Below are positions 8,406 through 16,944 of a stretch of DNA of 64,000 nucleotides, in pieces. The DNA is from Anaerostipes sp. (GTDB taxonomy: Bacteria > Bacillota > Clostridia > Lachnospirales > Lachnospiraceae). Each line of letters starts with the position of its first letter. The first letter of the stretch is position 1. The DNA lies in assembly GCF_018381315.1 (NCBI RefSeq), contig NZ_JAGZSD010000006.1:1-64000 (forward strand), in the 5' to 3' direction. Below the pieces are notes generated by a model. That model ran no database searches and had not been told where the DNA came from. It was given only the letters and a program-made list of their open reading frames with translations. Position numbers and translations under genes: made by a program.

Positions 8406-9590
8406 ATGCAGTCATTTACCCATCACACACCGACAGAGATTATTTTTGGAAAAGCTTCCGAGAACAAAGCGGCGGAACTGATTAAGAAGTACCACGGTTC
8501 TAAAGTCTTTGTTGTATACGGAGGAGGAAGCGTTGTACGGTCCGGACTTCTGGACAGAGTGGCAGAAACGCTGGAAAAAGCAGGACTTCAGGTGGAAACC
8601 ATCGGCGGAGTTAAACCCAATCCGAGACTGGATTTTGCCAGAGAGGCTGTGAAGAAAGCCATAGAGTTTCAGGCGGATTTTATTTTGGCTGTAGGCGGAG
8701 GAAGTGTCATCGATACGGCAAAGGCCGTGTCTCATGGGGCTGCAAATCCGGACATTGATATCTGGGAGTTCTGGTCCCGGAAAAAGACGGTGGAAAAAAC
8801 TCTTCCAGTAGGCGTGATCCTGACCCTTGCGGCTGCAGGAAGTGAGACAAGTGATTCCGCAGTTCTTACAAATACAGAGATCCAGGTCAAAAGAGGTTTG
8901 AGCACAGATCTGAACCGTCCCGAGTTTGCCATTATGAATCCGGAACTTACCTATACACTGCCAAAGTATCAGGTGGGATGCGGGATTGTAGATATTATGA
9001 TGCATACGTTAGACCGCTATTTTACAAAGACAAAGGGCAACCAGCTGACGGATGAGATTGCAGAAGGCCTTCTGCGAACCGTAATTGCCAACGGAAGAAT
9101 TGCCATTCAGGATTCCCATAATTATGACAGCATGAGTGAAATTATGTGGTGCGGAAGTATTTCTCACAACGGACTGACAGGGCTGGGTGCAGAAAAGGAC
9201 TTTGCACCTCACCAGCTGGGCCATGAACTGAGCGCCAAGTTTGACATTGCCCATGGGGCAAGCCTTTCTGCAGTGTGGGGAGCATGGGCAGAGTATTCCT
9301 ATATGGAAGATGTAGACAGATTCGTACATTTTGCAGATAAAGTATGGGGGATTTCCGGAGACAACAAGGAAGAAGTGGCGAGAAAAGCCATCAATGCTAC
9401 CGTCAATTACTTTAAGTCACTGGATATGCCGACCTGTTTTTCAGAGGCACCGGAAATCGGCATAAAAACAGAGGATGAGCTGTGGGCTATGGCCGATGGA
9501 TGTTCCTACCAAAACACTAGAACGATCGGGTCCTTCCGTGTCCTGAATAAAGAAGATATCTTTAATGTATACAAATTGGCAAATAAATAG
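8406..9590 (+). CDS. Iron-containing alcohol dehydrogenase (butanol dehydrogenase-like)
   Basis: A 394-residue group III NAD(P)H-dependent alcohol dehydrogenase. The nucleotide-binding Gly-Gly-Gly-Ser-Val-Ile-Asp (about residues 94-100) and the metal-binding Asp and His residues in the Asp-Ile-Met-Met-His-Thr, His-Gln-Leu-Gly-His-Glu and Ala-His-Gly-Ala segments are present. Resemblance is to the clostridial BdhA/YqhD-type enzymes that interconvert aldehydes and alcohols in fermentation. Two ATG codons compete: 8400 is only one base from the AGGAGG, 8406 is seven bases away, so 8406 was taken. It follows the aro fusion gene by 16 bases and may be read with it. Confidence 0.9.
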   Translation: MQSFTHHTPTEIIFGKASENKAAELIKKYHGSKVFVVYGGGSVVRSGLLDRVAETLEKAGLQVETIGGVKPNPRLDFAREAVKKAIEFQADFILAVGGGSVIDTAKAVSHGAANPDIDIWEFWSRKKTVEKTLPVGVILTLAAAGSETSDSAVLTNTEIQVKRGLSTDLNRPEFAIMNPELTYTLPKYQVGCGIVDIMMHTLDRYFTKTKGNQLTDEIAEGLLRTVIANGRIAIQDSHNYDSMSEIMWCGSISHNGLTGLGAEKDFAPHQLGHELSAKFDIAHGASLSAVWGAWAEYSYMEDVDRFVHFADKVWGISGDNKEEVARKAINATVNYFKSLDMPTCFSEAPEIGIKTEDELWAMADGCSYQNTRTIGSFRVLNKEDIFNVYKLANK

Positions 9591-9619
9591 TTGATAAGAA
9601 CTACCATTTATTATAGAAT
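9591..9619 (+). promoter_or_regulatory. efp promoter
   Basis: TTGATA, 17 bases, TAGAAT, directly after the alcohol dehydrogenase stop codon. Confidence 0.6.
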
Positions 9620-9655
9620 GTTATAGAACAAAATGATTAAGGAGGAAATTACGAT

Positions 9656-10213
9656 ATGGTATCCGCAGGAGATTTTAAGAATGGGTTAACCATCGAATAC
9701 GAAGGCAATATTTATCAGATTATTGAGTTTCAGCATGTAAAGCCTGGAAAGGGAGCAGCCTTCGTGCGCGCCAAGTTAAAAAATATTAAGAGTGGGGGAG
9801 CGATTGAAAAATCTTTCCGTCCGTCAGAAAAGTTTGAGAATGCTCACATCGAACGTAAAGAAATGCAGTATTTATATACAGACGGTGAATTATTCCATTT
9901 CATGGATCCGGAGACTTTTGACCAGATCGCATTAGATCCGGACACCATCGGAGATTCATTAAAGTTTGTAAAAGAAAATATGAACGTTACTTTAGTTTCA
10001 CACAATGGGACAGTATTCCAGGTAGAGGCTCCTCTGCATGTTGAGCTGCTCGTTACAGAGTGTGAGCCTGGAGAAAAAGGAAACACAGCTCAGGGTGCTA
10101 CAAAGCCTTGTACAGTAGAGACGGGTGCGAATGTTTATGTTCCTCTGTTTGTCAACCAGGGTGATACATTAAAGATTGATACAAGAACCGGAGAATATTT
10201 ATCCAGGGTGTAG
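9656..10213 (+). CDS. efp: Translation elongation factor P
   Basis: A 185-residue EF-P with the KOW-like N-terminal domain and two OB domains. It binds the ribosome between the P and E sites and relieves stalling at polyproline stretches. The tip of the first-domain loop reads Lys-Pro-Gly-Lys-Gly (about residues 29-33), so the modifiable Lys position is retained. The C-terminal signature Thr-Gly-Glu-Tyr-Leu-Ser-Arg-Val is complete. It has its own promoter and a good GGAGG site. The stop codon is two bases before the start of the next gene, an EamA transporter, suggesting readthrough into that gene. Confidence 0.97.
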   Translation: MVSAGDFKNGLTIEYEGNIYQIIEFQHVKPGKGAAFVRAKLKNIKSGGAIEKSFRPSEKFENAHIERKEMQYLYTDGELFHFMDPETFDQIALDPDTIGDSLKFVKENMNVTLVSHNGTVFQVEAPLHVELLVTECEPGEKGNTAQGATKPCTVETGANVYVPLFVNQGDTLKIDTRTGEYLSRV

Positions 10214-10215
10214 AC

Positions 10216-11088
10216 TTGTCAAGCAGTCAAAAGATCCGGGGGATTATCTGCATCATTCTGTCAGCATTTTGCTTTGCATGGATGAATGCATTTGTTAAGC
10301 TTTCAGGCGATCTCCCGTCGATTGAAAAGAGCTTTTTCAGAAACCTGGTAGCCCTGATCTTTGCATTTGTAATGATCAAGAGAAGCGGCGCCGGATTCCG
10401 GTTTCAAATGAAGAATCTGCACTGGTTTATCCTAAGGTCCCTGGCAGGGACCTTAGGTATTTTTTGCAATTTTTATGCCGTGGATCATCTAGTGCTTTCC
10501 GATGCATCTACGCTGAATAAATTGTCACCTTTTTTTGTCATTGTATTTTCTTATTTGATTCTGAAAGAAAAGATTACCGTATTCCAGTTGACTTGTATCA
10601 CATCCGCATTCGTTGGCAGTATGTTTATTGTGAAGCCGAGCTTTGCATCGGTTTCTGTTCTTCCGGCATTCATAGGATTTCTGGGAGGATTGTTTGCAGG
10701 CTGCGCTTACGCCTGTGTCAGAAAGCTCGGCACCAGAGGGGAGAGAGGACCGTTTATTGTCTTTTTCTTTTCTACGTTTTCCTGCATCAGCTGTATCCCG
10801 TTTATGATCGGTGATTTTCACCCTATCTCAGGAATTCAGCTTATATATCTGCTTCTTGCAGGACTTGCGGCAGCAGGCGGACAGTTTGCCATCACGGCAG
10901 CTTATACCTATGCGCCGGGCAAAGAAATATCGATTTATGATTATACACAGATTATTTTTTCTACTCTGCTGGGATTTTTCCTGTTTGGGCAGGTGCCGGA
11001 CGGATTCAGTATTCTTGGATATTTTATCATCATCGCGGCAGCGGTTGTCATGTTTTTCTACAACAACCGCAGTAAGAAAACAGAATAA
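10216..11088 (+). CDS. EamA/DMT family transporter
   Basis: A 290-residue inner-membrane protein with about ten hydrophobic helices in two EamA repeats (residues 5-140 and 150-285), the drug/metabolite transporter fold. The substrate is not predictable from sequence. The start codon is TTG, placed two bases after the efp stop; no ATG precedes the first membrane helix, so coupled translation from efp is likely. It ends just ahead of a strong terminator. Proximity to efp is probably positional rather than functional. Confidence 0.85.
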   Translation: MSSSQKIRGIICIILSAFCFAWMNAFVKLSGDLPSIEKSFFRNLVALIFAFVMIKRSGAGFRFQMKNLHWFILRSLAGTLGIFCNFYAVDHLVLSDASTLNKLSPFFVIVFSYLILKEKITVFQLTCITSAFVGSMFIVKPSFASVSVLPAFIGFLGGLFAGCAYACVRKLGTRGERGPFIVFFFSTFSCISCIPFMIGDFHPISGIQLIYLLLAGLAAAGGQFAITAAYTYAPGKEISIYDYTQIIFSTLLGFFLFGQVPDGFSILGYFIIIAAAVVMFFYNNRSKKTE

Positions 11089-11103
11089 TATCGTTTTTTA
11101 GAG

Positions 11104-11139
11104 AGGAAGTTCTCCGATTTTCGGAGGCTTCCTTTTTTC
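11104..11139 (+). terminator. Terminator of efp-EamA
   Basis: AGGAAG-TT-CTCCGA, TTTT loop, then TCGGAG-G-CTTCC followed by six T. Confidence 0.88.
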
Positions 11140-11142
11140 TAT

Positions 11143-11170
11143 TCTAAATGCCTTGTCTTGTTCATATATT
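11143..11170 (+). promoter_or_regulatory. Possible sigma-E promoter of spoIIIA
   Basis: TCTAAAT, 13 bases, CATATATT resembles the mother-cell sigma-E consensus (KMATATT, 14, CATACAHT). spoIIIA is a sigma-E operon in Bacillus, which supports it, but the match is partial. Confidence 0.4.
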
Positions 11171-11205
11171 AGGGTTATACAGCTTTACGAAGAAGGAGGA
11201 GTTCT

Positions 11206-12138
11206 ATGGAAAACACAAGTGAGATCTACCATATTCTTCCGAGGTCTGTCCGGGGATTGATGCAGAAGAGCGGCCTGAAGCCAAATAAGCTGCAGGAAAT
11301 AAGGCTGAGGATTCATCAGCCGGTGATCATCCGTTATGAAAATAAGGAGTATTTTTTGTCAACCGGCGGAAAGCTCACTTCCAGCCATCATTTTGTACAT
11401 GTTCTCACAAGAGAAGAATTGAAACAGATGATGGAATATATCAGCAATTACTCTCTCTATGCCTATGAAGATCAGCTGAGACAGGGGTTTCTGACTGTAA
11501 AAGGAGGACACCGGGTGGGAGTTGCAGGCAAGGTTTCTATTGAAGACGGGGAGATCAGGACCATGAAGCATATTACGTTCCTGAATATCCGGGTGGCTCA
11601 TGAAGTCATCGGCTGCGCAGAAAGTGTATTCAAACTGTGCACGGAAAATGGACAGCTTCTGCCTGTACTGATTATCTCACCGCCGGGCAGGGGAAAAACA
11701 ACGCTTTTAAGGGATATGATCCGTCTGGCGTCAGAGGGCGGAGAGACCGTCGGTGTGGTAGATGAGCGCAGTGAGATTGCGGCTTCTTATATGGGGGTGC
11801 CGCAGAATAAAGTGGGCATCCGCACGGACGTTATGGACGGCTGTCCGAAGTCTGAAGGCATGATGATGCTGGTGCGTTCTATGGCTCCGAATGTAATCGC
11901 TGTGGATGAGATAGGAAAAAAAGAGGACGTGGATGCTATGCTGTACAGTGCCTACTGCGGCTGTACTTTGATGGCGACAATCCATGGAAAAGATATGGAG
12001 GAGTTAAAAAGAGTGCCGTATGTAGGGGAAATGATGCGAAGAGATGTCTTCCGGCGTTATATCGTTCTCAGTGAACAGGGAGATGCAGGCAGCGTCAAAG
12101 AGGTATTAAATGAGGAGGGGGTGAAGCTTTATGGTTAA
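11206..12138 (+). CDS. spoIIIAA: Stage III sporulation protein AA (ATPase)
   Basis: A 310-residue AAA/secretion-type ATPase, first gene of the eight-gene spoIIIA operon. The Walker A motif reads Ser-Pro-Pro-Gly-Arg-Gly-Lys-Thr-Thr and the Walker B is Ile-Ala-Val-Asp-Glu-Ile-Gly. It is thought to power the mother-cell side of the SpoIIIA-SpoIIQ channel, which spans the space between mother cell and engulfed forespore and supports sigma-G activity. AAGGAGG lies eight bases before the ATG. The 3' end overlaps spoIIIAB by 8 bases. Confidence 0.96.
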   Translation: MENTSEIYHILPRSVRGLMQKSGLKPNKLQEIRLRIHQPVIIRYENKEYFLSTGGKLTSSHHFVHVLTREELKQMMEYISNYSLYAYEDQLRQGFLTVKGGHRVGVAGKVSIEDGEIRTMKHITFLNIRVAHEVIGCAESVFKLCTENGQLLPVLIISPPGRGKTTLLRDMIRLASEGGETVGVVDERSEIAASYMGVPQNKVGIRTDVMDGCPKSEGMMMLVRSMAPNVIAVDEIGKKEDVDAMLYSAYCGCTLMATIHGKDMEELKRVPYVGEMMRRDVFRRYIVLSEQGDAGSVKEVLNEEGVKLYG

Positions 12139-12649
12139 GCTGCTTGGGGCGGCCATTGTAATTATTTCAGGGGGGATTCTTGGATTTTACCGGGCAGCAC
12201 GTGAGAGGAAGAGGCTGGAGCAGGGGATTGAACTGAAACGGCTGCTTTATCTTTTACAGGGAGAGATCCGTTACGGCCTGACACCGCTTCCTGATGCCAT
12301 TGGCACAATAGCGGGAAAGATGAATTCGGAGTTTTCTGTCTTTTTAATGGATGTATCAAAAAAGCTCTCATCCTATCAGGAAGAAACTTTCTCCCAGGTA
12401 TGGAAGAGTTCTGTGGAGAAAGATCTTATGCCCTTTATTCAGGAAAAGAAGATGCTGGAGCCGTTTTCAGACATGGGGGATACCATCGGATATCTGGATA
12501 AGGACATGCAGGTGAAGACTATTGATTTTACCATCGAGCAGATTGAGGAGAGGATGTACCAGATTAAAGACCAGGTGATCAAAAACTGTAAACTATATCA
12601 GAGCCTAGGATTATCCTTTGGACTTCTCGTAGTGATTATTTTATTGTAA
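12131..12649 (+). CDS. spoIIIAB: Stage III sporulation protein AB
   Basis: A 172-residue protein with hydrophobic segments at each end (residues 3-20 and 155-172) and a helical middle resembling GspF-type secretion platform proteins. Position, length and the terminal helices match SpoIIIAB of the forespore channel. It starts within the spoIIIAA stop region and has a GGAGGGGG site. It is followed by spoIIIAC after ten bases. Confidence 0.93.
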   Translation: MVKLLGAAIVIISGGILGFYRAARERKRLEQGIELKRLLYLLQGEIRYGLTPLPDAIGTIAGKMNSEFSVFLMDVSKKLSSYQEETFSQVWKSSVEKDLMPFIQEKKMLEPFSDMGDTIGYLDKDMQVKTIDFTIEQIEERMYQIKDQVIKNCKLYQSLGLSFGLLVVIILL

Positions 12650-12659
12650 GGAGGATCTT

Positions 12660-12857
12660 ATGAGCGTAAACATTATCTTTCGGATTGCGGCAGTGGGTAT
12701 TCTGGTCACAATTCTTGTGCAGGTACTGAAACACTCAGGGAGGGATGAGCAGGCATTTTTGATTACCCTTGCCGGACTGATTCTTGTACTGTCATGGGTG
12801 ATCCCTTATATCTATGATCTTTTTGAGAGTGTACAGACACTGTTCACCATATCTTAG
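12660..12857 (+). CDS. spoIIIAC: Stage III sporulation protein AC
   Basis: A 65-residue two-helix membrane protein: helix one about residues 5-22, a charged turn with Lys-His-Ser-Gly-Arg-Asp-Glu, helix two about 33-60. This is the standard size for SpoIIIAC, which is homologous to the N-terminal half of SpoIIIAD. It has an AAGGAGG site and sits between spoIIIAB and spoIIIAD in the conserved operon order. Confidence 0.95.
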   Translation: MSVNIIFRIAAVGILVTILVQVLKHSGRDEQAFLITLAGLILVLSWVIPYIYDLFESVQTLFTIS

Positions 12858-12866
12858 GAGGCAGCG

Positions 12867-13247
12867 ATGGTTAAGATTGCACTTTTCGGCATCATAGCCA
12901 GTATTTTGACACTGAAAATAAAATCCATAAGACCGGAATACGGCCTGGTGATCGGCCTGGTGTCCAGTTTGTTTCTGGCAGTTTATGCCCTGGATGAGAT
13001 GGGCAAAATCATCGATTTGTTTGATACCATTGAGTCTTATTCCGGCATTCCGGGAACGTACATACAAATCCTGCTGAAGCTGGTGGGCATCTCTTTTCTG
13101 TGTGAGTTTGCCGCCAATGTCTGCAAGGATGCCGGACAGGCAACCATGGCAAAACAGGTGGAGATGGCAGGAAAGCTGTCTATACTGGTAGTGAGTCTGC
13201 CGATCCTGGAATCACTGCTGACTACACTGGAAAGGCTGATGGGATGA
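12867..13247 (+). CDS. spoIIIAD: Stage III sporulation protein AD
   Basis: A 126-residue membrane protein with four hydrophobic helices and the conserved Cys-Glu-Phe-Ala-Ala-Asn segment near residue 75. It is a component of the SpoIIIA channel. AGGAGG precedes the start. The stop overlaps the ATG of spoIIIAE in an ATGA junction, a sign of coupled translation. Confidence 0.95.
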   Translation: MVKIALFGIIASILTLKIKSIRPEYGLVIGLVSSLFLAVYALDEMGKIIDLFDTIESYSGIPGTYIQILLKLVGISFLCEFAANVCKDAGQATMAKQVEMAGKLSILVVSLPILESLLTTLERLMG

Positions 13248-14368
13248 GACAGAAGATCATATTGCTGGCATTTATCTTTGTTTTGATGTTTACGGCAGAG
13301 GTGTCTGCAAAAGAAGAGGAAGATTTAAGCGATTATTCATTTGAGCAGGTGGAAAAGACACTGGAGAAAGCAAAGATTCATTTTTCTTATGAAGAGCTTG
13401 TAAAAAAACTTATAACAGGCAACATTAAGGGTGCTTTTTCCATGGTGACGGAAAGTATAGGCAACCAGCTGTTCTCTATCCTTTCTGAAAATAAAAATTT
13501 CATGAAGCAGCTGATCGTTGTGGCAATCATCGCAGCAGTGTTCAAAAATTTTTCAGATGCATTCTTTCAGGGAAATACGGGGGATACAGCATTTTATGTG
13601 ACTTATATGATTCTGATCGGGCTGATGGCAAATTCATTTTTCTTTTTGAACTCTATTACAGAGCAGGTGATTTCCACACTTATTGACTTTATGAAAGGAC
13701 TGATTACAGCATATTCCATTGCAGTGGTTGCAACCACCGGGGTATCCACATCGGTGGCATTATATGAAATGTATTTGTTTGTAATTTATATTATCTCACT
13801 TTTGGTACAGAGTGTGATTTTCCCTGCGGTCAAGATCCTGTTTGTCTTAAAGATTGTAAACCATATTTCTCTGGAAGAAAAGCTGTCCAGGCTGTGTGAT
13901 GCACTGGAGTGGGCCGTAAGAGCACTTTTAAAAGGACTTTTGGCGGTAGTGCTGGGGATTCAGATGATCCAGGCCATGCTTCTGCCGGCCGTGGATTCTG
14001 TAAAAGACGGAATTTTAAAAAAAGGTGTCTCCATGATCCCGGGTGTGGGACAGGGAGTCAGCACAGTGACAACTACACTGATAGGATCAGCAGTAGTCAT
14101 CAAAAACAGTATCGGGGCGGCCGGAATCTTTGCTCTCTGTGTTATCATTCTGGTGCCGCTGCTGCAGATCGGGGGAATTCTTCTTTCTTATATTGGGACA
14201 GGCATTCTGCTACAGCCTGTATCGGATAAGCGGATTACAGGTTCCCTGGATGCAGTGATCAAGAGCGGCAAGCTGCTCATCAGAACGGTATTCACACTGA
14301 GCATTTTATTTATTCTGTCTATTGCTATTGTGGCATTTTCCACGAACATTAATTACTATACGGGGTGA
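13244..14368 (+). CDS. spoIIIAE: Stage III sporulation protein AE
   Basis: A 374-residue polytopic protein with an N-terminal signal-like helix (residues 1-22), an acidic extracytoplasmic region to about 75, then seven or more transmembrane helices. Length and order identify SpoIIIAE, the large permease-like component of the SpoIIIA channel. The Gly-rich stretch Met-Ile-Pro-Gly-Val-Gly-Gln-Gly-Val-Ser near 265 is typical. It is followed by spoIIIAF after six bases. Confidence 0.96.
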   Translation: MRQKIILLAFIFVLMFTAEVSAKEEEDLSDYSFEQVEKTLEKAKIHFSYEELVKKLITGNIKGAFSMVTESIGNQLFSILSENKNFMKQLIVVAIIAAVFKNFSDAFFQGNTGDTAFYVTYMILIGLMANSFFFLNSITEQVISTLIDFMKGLITAYSIAVVATTGVSTSVALYEMYLFVIYIISLLVQSVIFPAVKILFVLKIVNHISLEEKLSRLCDALEWAVRALLKGLLAVVLGIQMIQAMLLPAVDSVKDGILKKGVSMIPGVGQGVSTVTTTLIGSAVVIKNSIGAAGIFALCVIILVPLLQIGGILLSYIGTGILLQPVSDKRITGSLDAVIKSGKLLIRTVFTLSILFILSIAIVAFSTNINYYTG

Positions 14369-14374
14369 CGGCTT

Positions 14375-14830
14375 ATGCAGTATATTAAAGCGATTGTATT
14401 TTTCCTGATTCTCATGACACTGGTAGGACAGCTGTGTCAGGGAGAAAAATATAGGCCATATATCCGTCTGGTAACCGGATTTATGCTGCTGGCACTTATG
14501 ATGAAACCGGTGGCATACGTTATGAATCTGGGACCTGAAGATCTGCCTGTATTTTCAAATATGGCATCGGGGAGCACGGAGTCTTCCTTCCGCAGCAAGG
14601 CTATAGACAGCTATAAGGACAGGGAGGAAAAGAAAATAAAAAAAATCCTTGCCTCTTATAAGATCGAAGCCGAAGAAGTAGAAGTGGATGTAGATGATGG
14701 AAAGGATGAGACGGAAATCAGCGGCATATCTGTAAAAGTGAAAAATGAGAAATCAGAAGGAAAGAAAGTAAAAACCATACTTTTGAACTTCTATAATGTA
14801 GATGAGAGTCATATCAATATAAGTGAGTAG
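14375..14830 (+). CDS. spoIIIAF: Stage III sporulation protein AF
   Basis: A 151-residue protein with two N-terminal hydrophobic helices (about residues 2-20 and 30-52) and a soluble, highly charged C-terminal domain, the SpoIIIAF layout. The C-terminal half forms a ring-building-type fold in Bacillus. Sequence in this family is poorly conserved; identification rests on the helices and operon position. Its last bases lie immediately before the Shine-Dalgarno sequence of spoIIIAG. Confidence 0.93.
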   Translation: MQYIKAIVFFLILMTLVGQLCQGEKYRPYIRLVTGFMLLALMMKPVAYVMNLGPEDLPVFSNMASGSTESSFRSKAIDSYKDREEKKIKKILASYKIEAEEVEVDVDDGKDETEISGISVKVKNEKSEGKKVKTILLNFYNVDESHINISE

Positions 14831-14840
14831 GAAGTGTATG

Positions 14841-15380
14841 ATGGACAAAAAGGAACTGATTCAAAAAATTGAATCTATGGGTACAAAAAAAATCGTCTTG
14901 ATTTTCGTTCTCGGCATTGCTCTGATCGTATTTTCTTTTCCTTCAGCGGGAAAGAGCACTTCAAAGAGTGAAAAGAGCACAGAAAGCCAAGAGGATACGT
15001 CATCCACGGACGCCTATGTCAAAAAACAGGAGAAGCGGCTTGTAGCTGCTCTGAAACAGGTGGAAGGTGTGGGAAAAGTTAAAGTGATGATTACTCTGAA
15101 ATCTTCAAAGGAGTCGGTTGTCAACAAAGATACGCCGTATGAGGAAAGTACAAAAAAGGACGAAAAAACAGTGAAGGAAGACGAAGAGACTGTTTTGGTC
15201 GAGAAAAACGGGGAAAAAGTCCCTTACATAGTGAAGGAAGTAGAACCTGAAGTGGAAGGAGTTGTAGTGGTGGCACAGGGCGGAGGAAGCGATATCATCA
15301 ACCAGAATATCGTCGATGCGGTGAGTGTGTTGTTTCACATTTCATCTTATAAAATAAAGGTGTTAAAAATGGAGGACTAA
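14841..15380 (+). CDS. spoIIIAG: Stage III sporulation protein AG
   Basis: A 179-residue protein with one N-terminal transmembrane helix (about residues 18-35) and a soluble domain of the ring-building type that forms a large oligomeric ring between mother cell and forespore. The frame is open from a GTG at 14823 and there are adjacent ATG codons at 14838 and 14841. AGGAAG at 14829-14834 is best spaced for 14841, so this start was used; 14838 is nearly equal. The Lys/Ser/Glu-rich linker after the helix is usual for the family. Confidence 0.93.
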   Translation: MDKKELIQKIESMGTKKIVLIFVLGIALIVFSFPSAGKSTSKSEKSTESQEDTSSTDAYVKKQEKRLVAALKQVEGVGKVKVMITLKSSKESVVNKDTPYEESTKKDEKTVKEDEETVLVEKNGEKVPYIVKEVEPEVEGVVVVAQGGGSDIINQNIVDAVSVLFHISSYKIKVLKMED

Positions 15381-15384
15381 GGAA

Positions 15385-15954
15385 ATGAAGAAAATCGTGA
15401 AAAAAAATCAATTAATCATCACAACTCTGGCTGTTATTATCGCGGTCGCGGGCTATGTCAATTATACGGGGCAATACATCACGACTTCAAAGGATAAAGC
15501 AAAAACTGTGAGCAATACGGCAAAGACAGCATCCCAGAGCCAGGCCAAGGATGACATTACAGACGTGGGAGAGGCAGTGCTCACCAATGCCCAGGTCAGC
15601 AATTATGTGGCGAAGGCAAAGCTTGAAAGAGAGCAGACCCACAGCAAGGCCAAAGATACTCTGGAAGAGATCATCAAAGACAAAACAGTCAAAGACAGTG
15701 TGAAGCAGGATGCGGTTGATAAACTTTCCACACTTGCAGAACAGATGGAGATGGAGACGGCTACCGAAAATCTGCTGGGAGCCAAAGGATTTTTGAATTC
15801 CATCGTAACGATCCAGAACGGAAACGTGGACGTTTTGGTAAACCTGAAAGATATATCAAAAGTGGAGAGAAGCCAGATTGAGGATATTGTCACAAGAAAA
15901 ACCGGCTGCAAGCTTGAAAATGTAGTAATCACATCAATTAAAACAGAAGATTAG
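15385..15954 (+). CDS. spoIIIAH: Stage III sporulation protein AH
   Basis: A 189-residue protein with a short cytoplasmic tail, one transmembrane helix (about residues 9-27) and an extracytoplasmic YscJ/FliF-like domain that pairs with forespore SpoIIQ. The helix-rich segment Glu-Gln-Met-Glu-Met-Glu-Thr-Ala-Thr-Glu and the C-terminal beta segment are typical. It is the last gene of the operon and is followed by a terminator. No SpoIIQ gene is present in the window. Confidence 0.95.
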   Translation: MKKIVKKNQLIITTLAVIIAVAGYVNYTGQYITTSKDKAKTVSNTAKTASQSQAKDDITDVGEAVLTNAQVSNYVAKAKLEREQTHSKAKDTLEEIIKDKTVKDSVKQDAVDKLSTLAEQMEMETATENLLGAKGFLNSIVTIQNGNVDVLVNLKDISKVERSQIEDIVTRKTGCKLENVVITSIKTED

Positions 15955-15961
15955 AGATTCG

Positions 15962-16005
15962 GTGTGTAAATTCCAGGGGACGGGATTTGCACACTTTCTT
16001 TTTTC
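15962..16005 (+). terminator. Terminator of the spoIIIA operon
   Basis: GTGTGTAAATTCC pairs with GGGATTTGCACAC, including two G-U pairs, followed by a T-rich tract. Confidence 0.85.
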
Positions 16006-16035
16006 TTGCATAACATCAATAAGTTTTGGTATAAT
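16006..16035 (+). promoter_or_regulatory. Promoter of the asp23-like/nusB/xseA operon
   Basis: TTGCAT, 18 bases, TATAAT, immediately after the spoIIIA terminator. Confidence 0.7.
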
Positions 16036-16108
16036 TAACATACTGTATATATGAAGGATCATAAAACAGAAGGAAAAGTTTTTAGAAGCAATCAGCAGGA
16101 GGCTTTTT

Positions 16109-16486
16109 ATGGAGAATAAAAGTAGTAGTTATAAGGTTGAGGAAAAAGGGCTGCTCGGAGAAGTGAAAATCGCAGATGAAGTCATTGCGATCATCGCGGG
16201 GCTGGCAGCGACAGAGGTAAAAGGCGTTGCAGGCATGTGCGGCAATATTACAAACGAGCTGGTGAGCAAGCTGGGCATGAATAAGCTTTCCAAGGGAGTT
16301 CGCGTCAATGTGGAAGGGAATCATGTCAGTGTGGATCTGGCTATAGAGCTGGATTACGGCGTCAGCATTGCACAGATTTCAAAAAAGGTGCAGGAGAAAG
16401 TGAAGACAGCCATAGAAAATATGACAGGGCTGACCATTGAAGAAGTAAACGTAAGGATCGCCGGCGTAGCGCTGGAAGAGGAATAA
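16109..16486 (+). CDS. yqhY: Asp23/Gls24 family protein, YqhY-like
   Basis: A 125-residue Asp23/Gls24-family protein with the usual Gly-X-Val-Lys-Ile-Ala-Asp-Glu-Val start, the Gly-Val-Ala-Gly-Met segment and the C-terminal Val-Asn-Val-Arg-Ile-Ala-Gly-Val. In Firmicutes the YqhY type sits directly before nusB and next to acetyl-CoA carboxylase or folD genes; it is linked to envelope stress and lipid metabolism. Here it has AGGAGG nine bases upstream and is followed by nusB 62 bases later, consistent with the YqhY assignment. Confidence 0.88.
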   Translation: MENKSSSYKVEEKGLLGEVKIADEVIAIIAGLAATEVKGVAGMCGNITNELVSKLGMNKLSKGVRVNVEGNHVSVDLAIELDYGVSIAQISKKVQEKVKTAIENMTGLTIEEVNVRIAGVALEEE

Positions 16487-16548
16487 TCAAAAGAGGCGGA
16501 GCTGTGAAGAGCAGTTCCGTTCTTACTGTAAAGAGAAAGGACCGTAAG

Positions 16549-16944
16549 ATGACAAGGAGTAAATTAAGAGAGCAGATGTTCCGTCTGTGCTTTTCCATTG
16601 ATTTTCATGCAAGTGAGGAGTTTGAAGCGCAGGCTGACCTGTACTTGGCAGAGAATGATATTTTCAGAAACAAAGAAAAAGATTACATTAAGAAAAGGAC
16701 TCTCGACATGCTGGCCCATCTTGATGAGATAGACCAAAAGATCAATGAAAACAGCAAAGGATGGGATATCAAAAGGCTTGGAAAAGCAGAGCTTACGATC
16801 TTAAGGATTGCAGTTTTTGAGATTATGTTTGATGAGGATATCCCTGATAAAGTGGCGATCAATGAGGCCGTGGAGCTTTCCAAGACCTATTGTAATGAAA
16901 AGGCAGCCTCTTTTGTCAACGGGATCTTAGGAAAGATTGGTTAA
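16549..16944 (+). CDS. nusB: Transcription antitermination factor NusB
   Basis: A 131-residue all-helical RNA-binding protein that, with S10 (NusE), binds boxA RNA and prevents premature termination on rRNA operons. It has the start Arg-Ser-Lys-Leu-Arg-Glu-Gln-Met-Phe and the conserved C-terminal Glu-Ala-Val-Glu-Leu-Ser-Lys-Thr-Tyr and Phe-Val-Asn-Gly-Ile-Leu. The frame opens at a GTG at 16504, but the ATG at 16549 has AAAGG eight bases upstream and gives the family length. The stop codon directly abuts the xseA start. Confidence 0.95.
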   Translation: MTRSKLREQMFRLCFSIDFHASEEFEAQADLYLAENDIFRNKEKDYIKKRTLDMLAHLDEIDQKINENSKGWDIKRLGKAELTILRIAVFEIMFDEDIPDKVAINEAVELSKTYCNEKAASFVNGILGKIG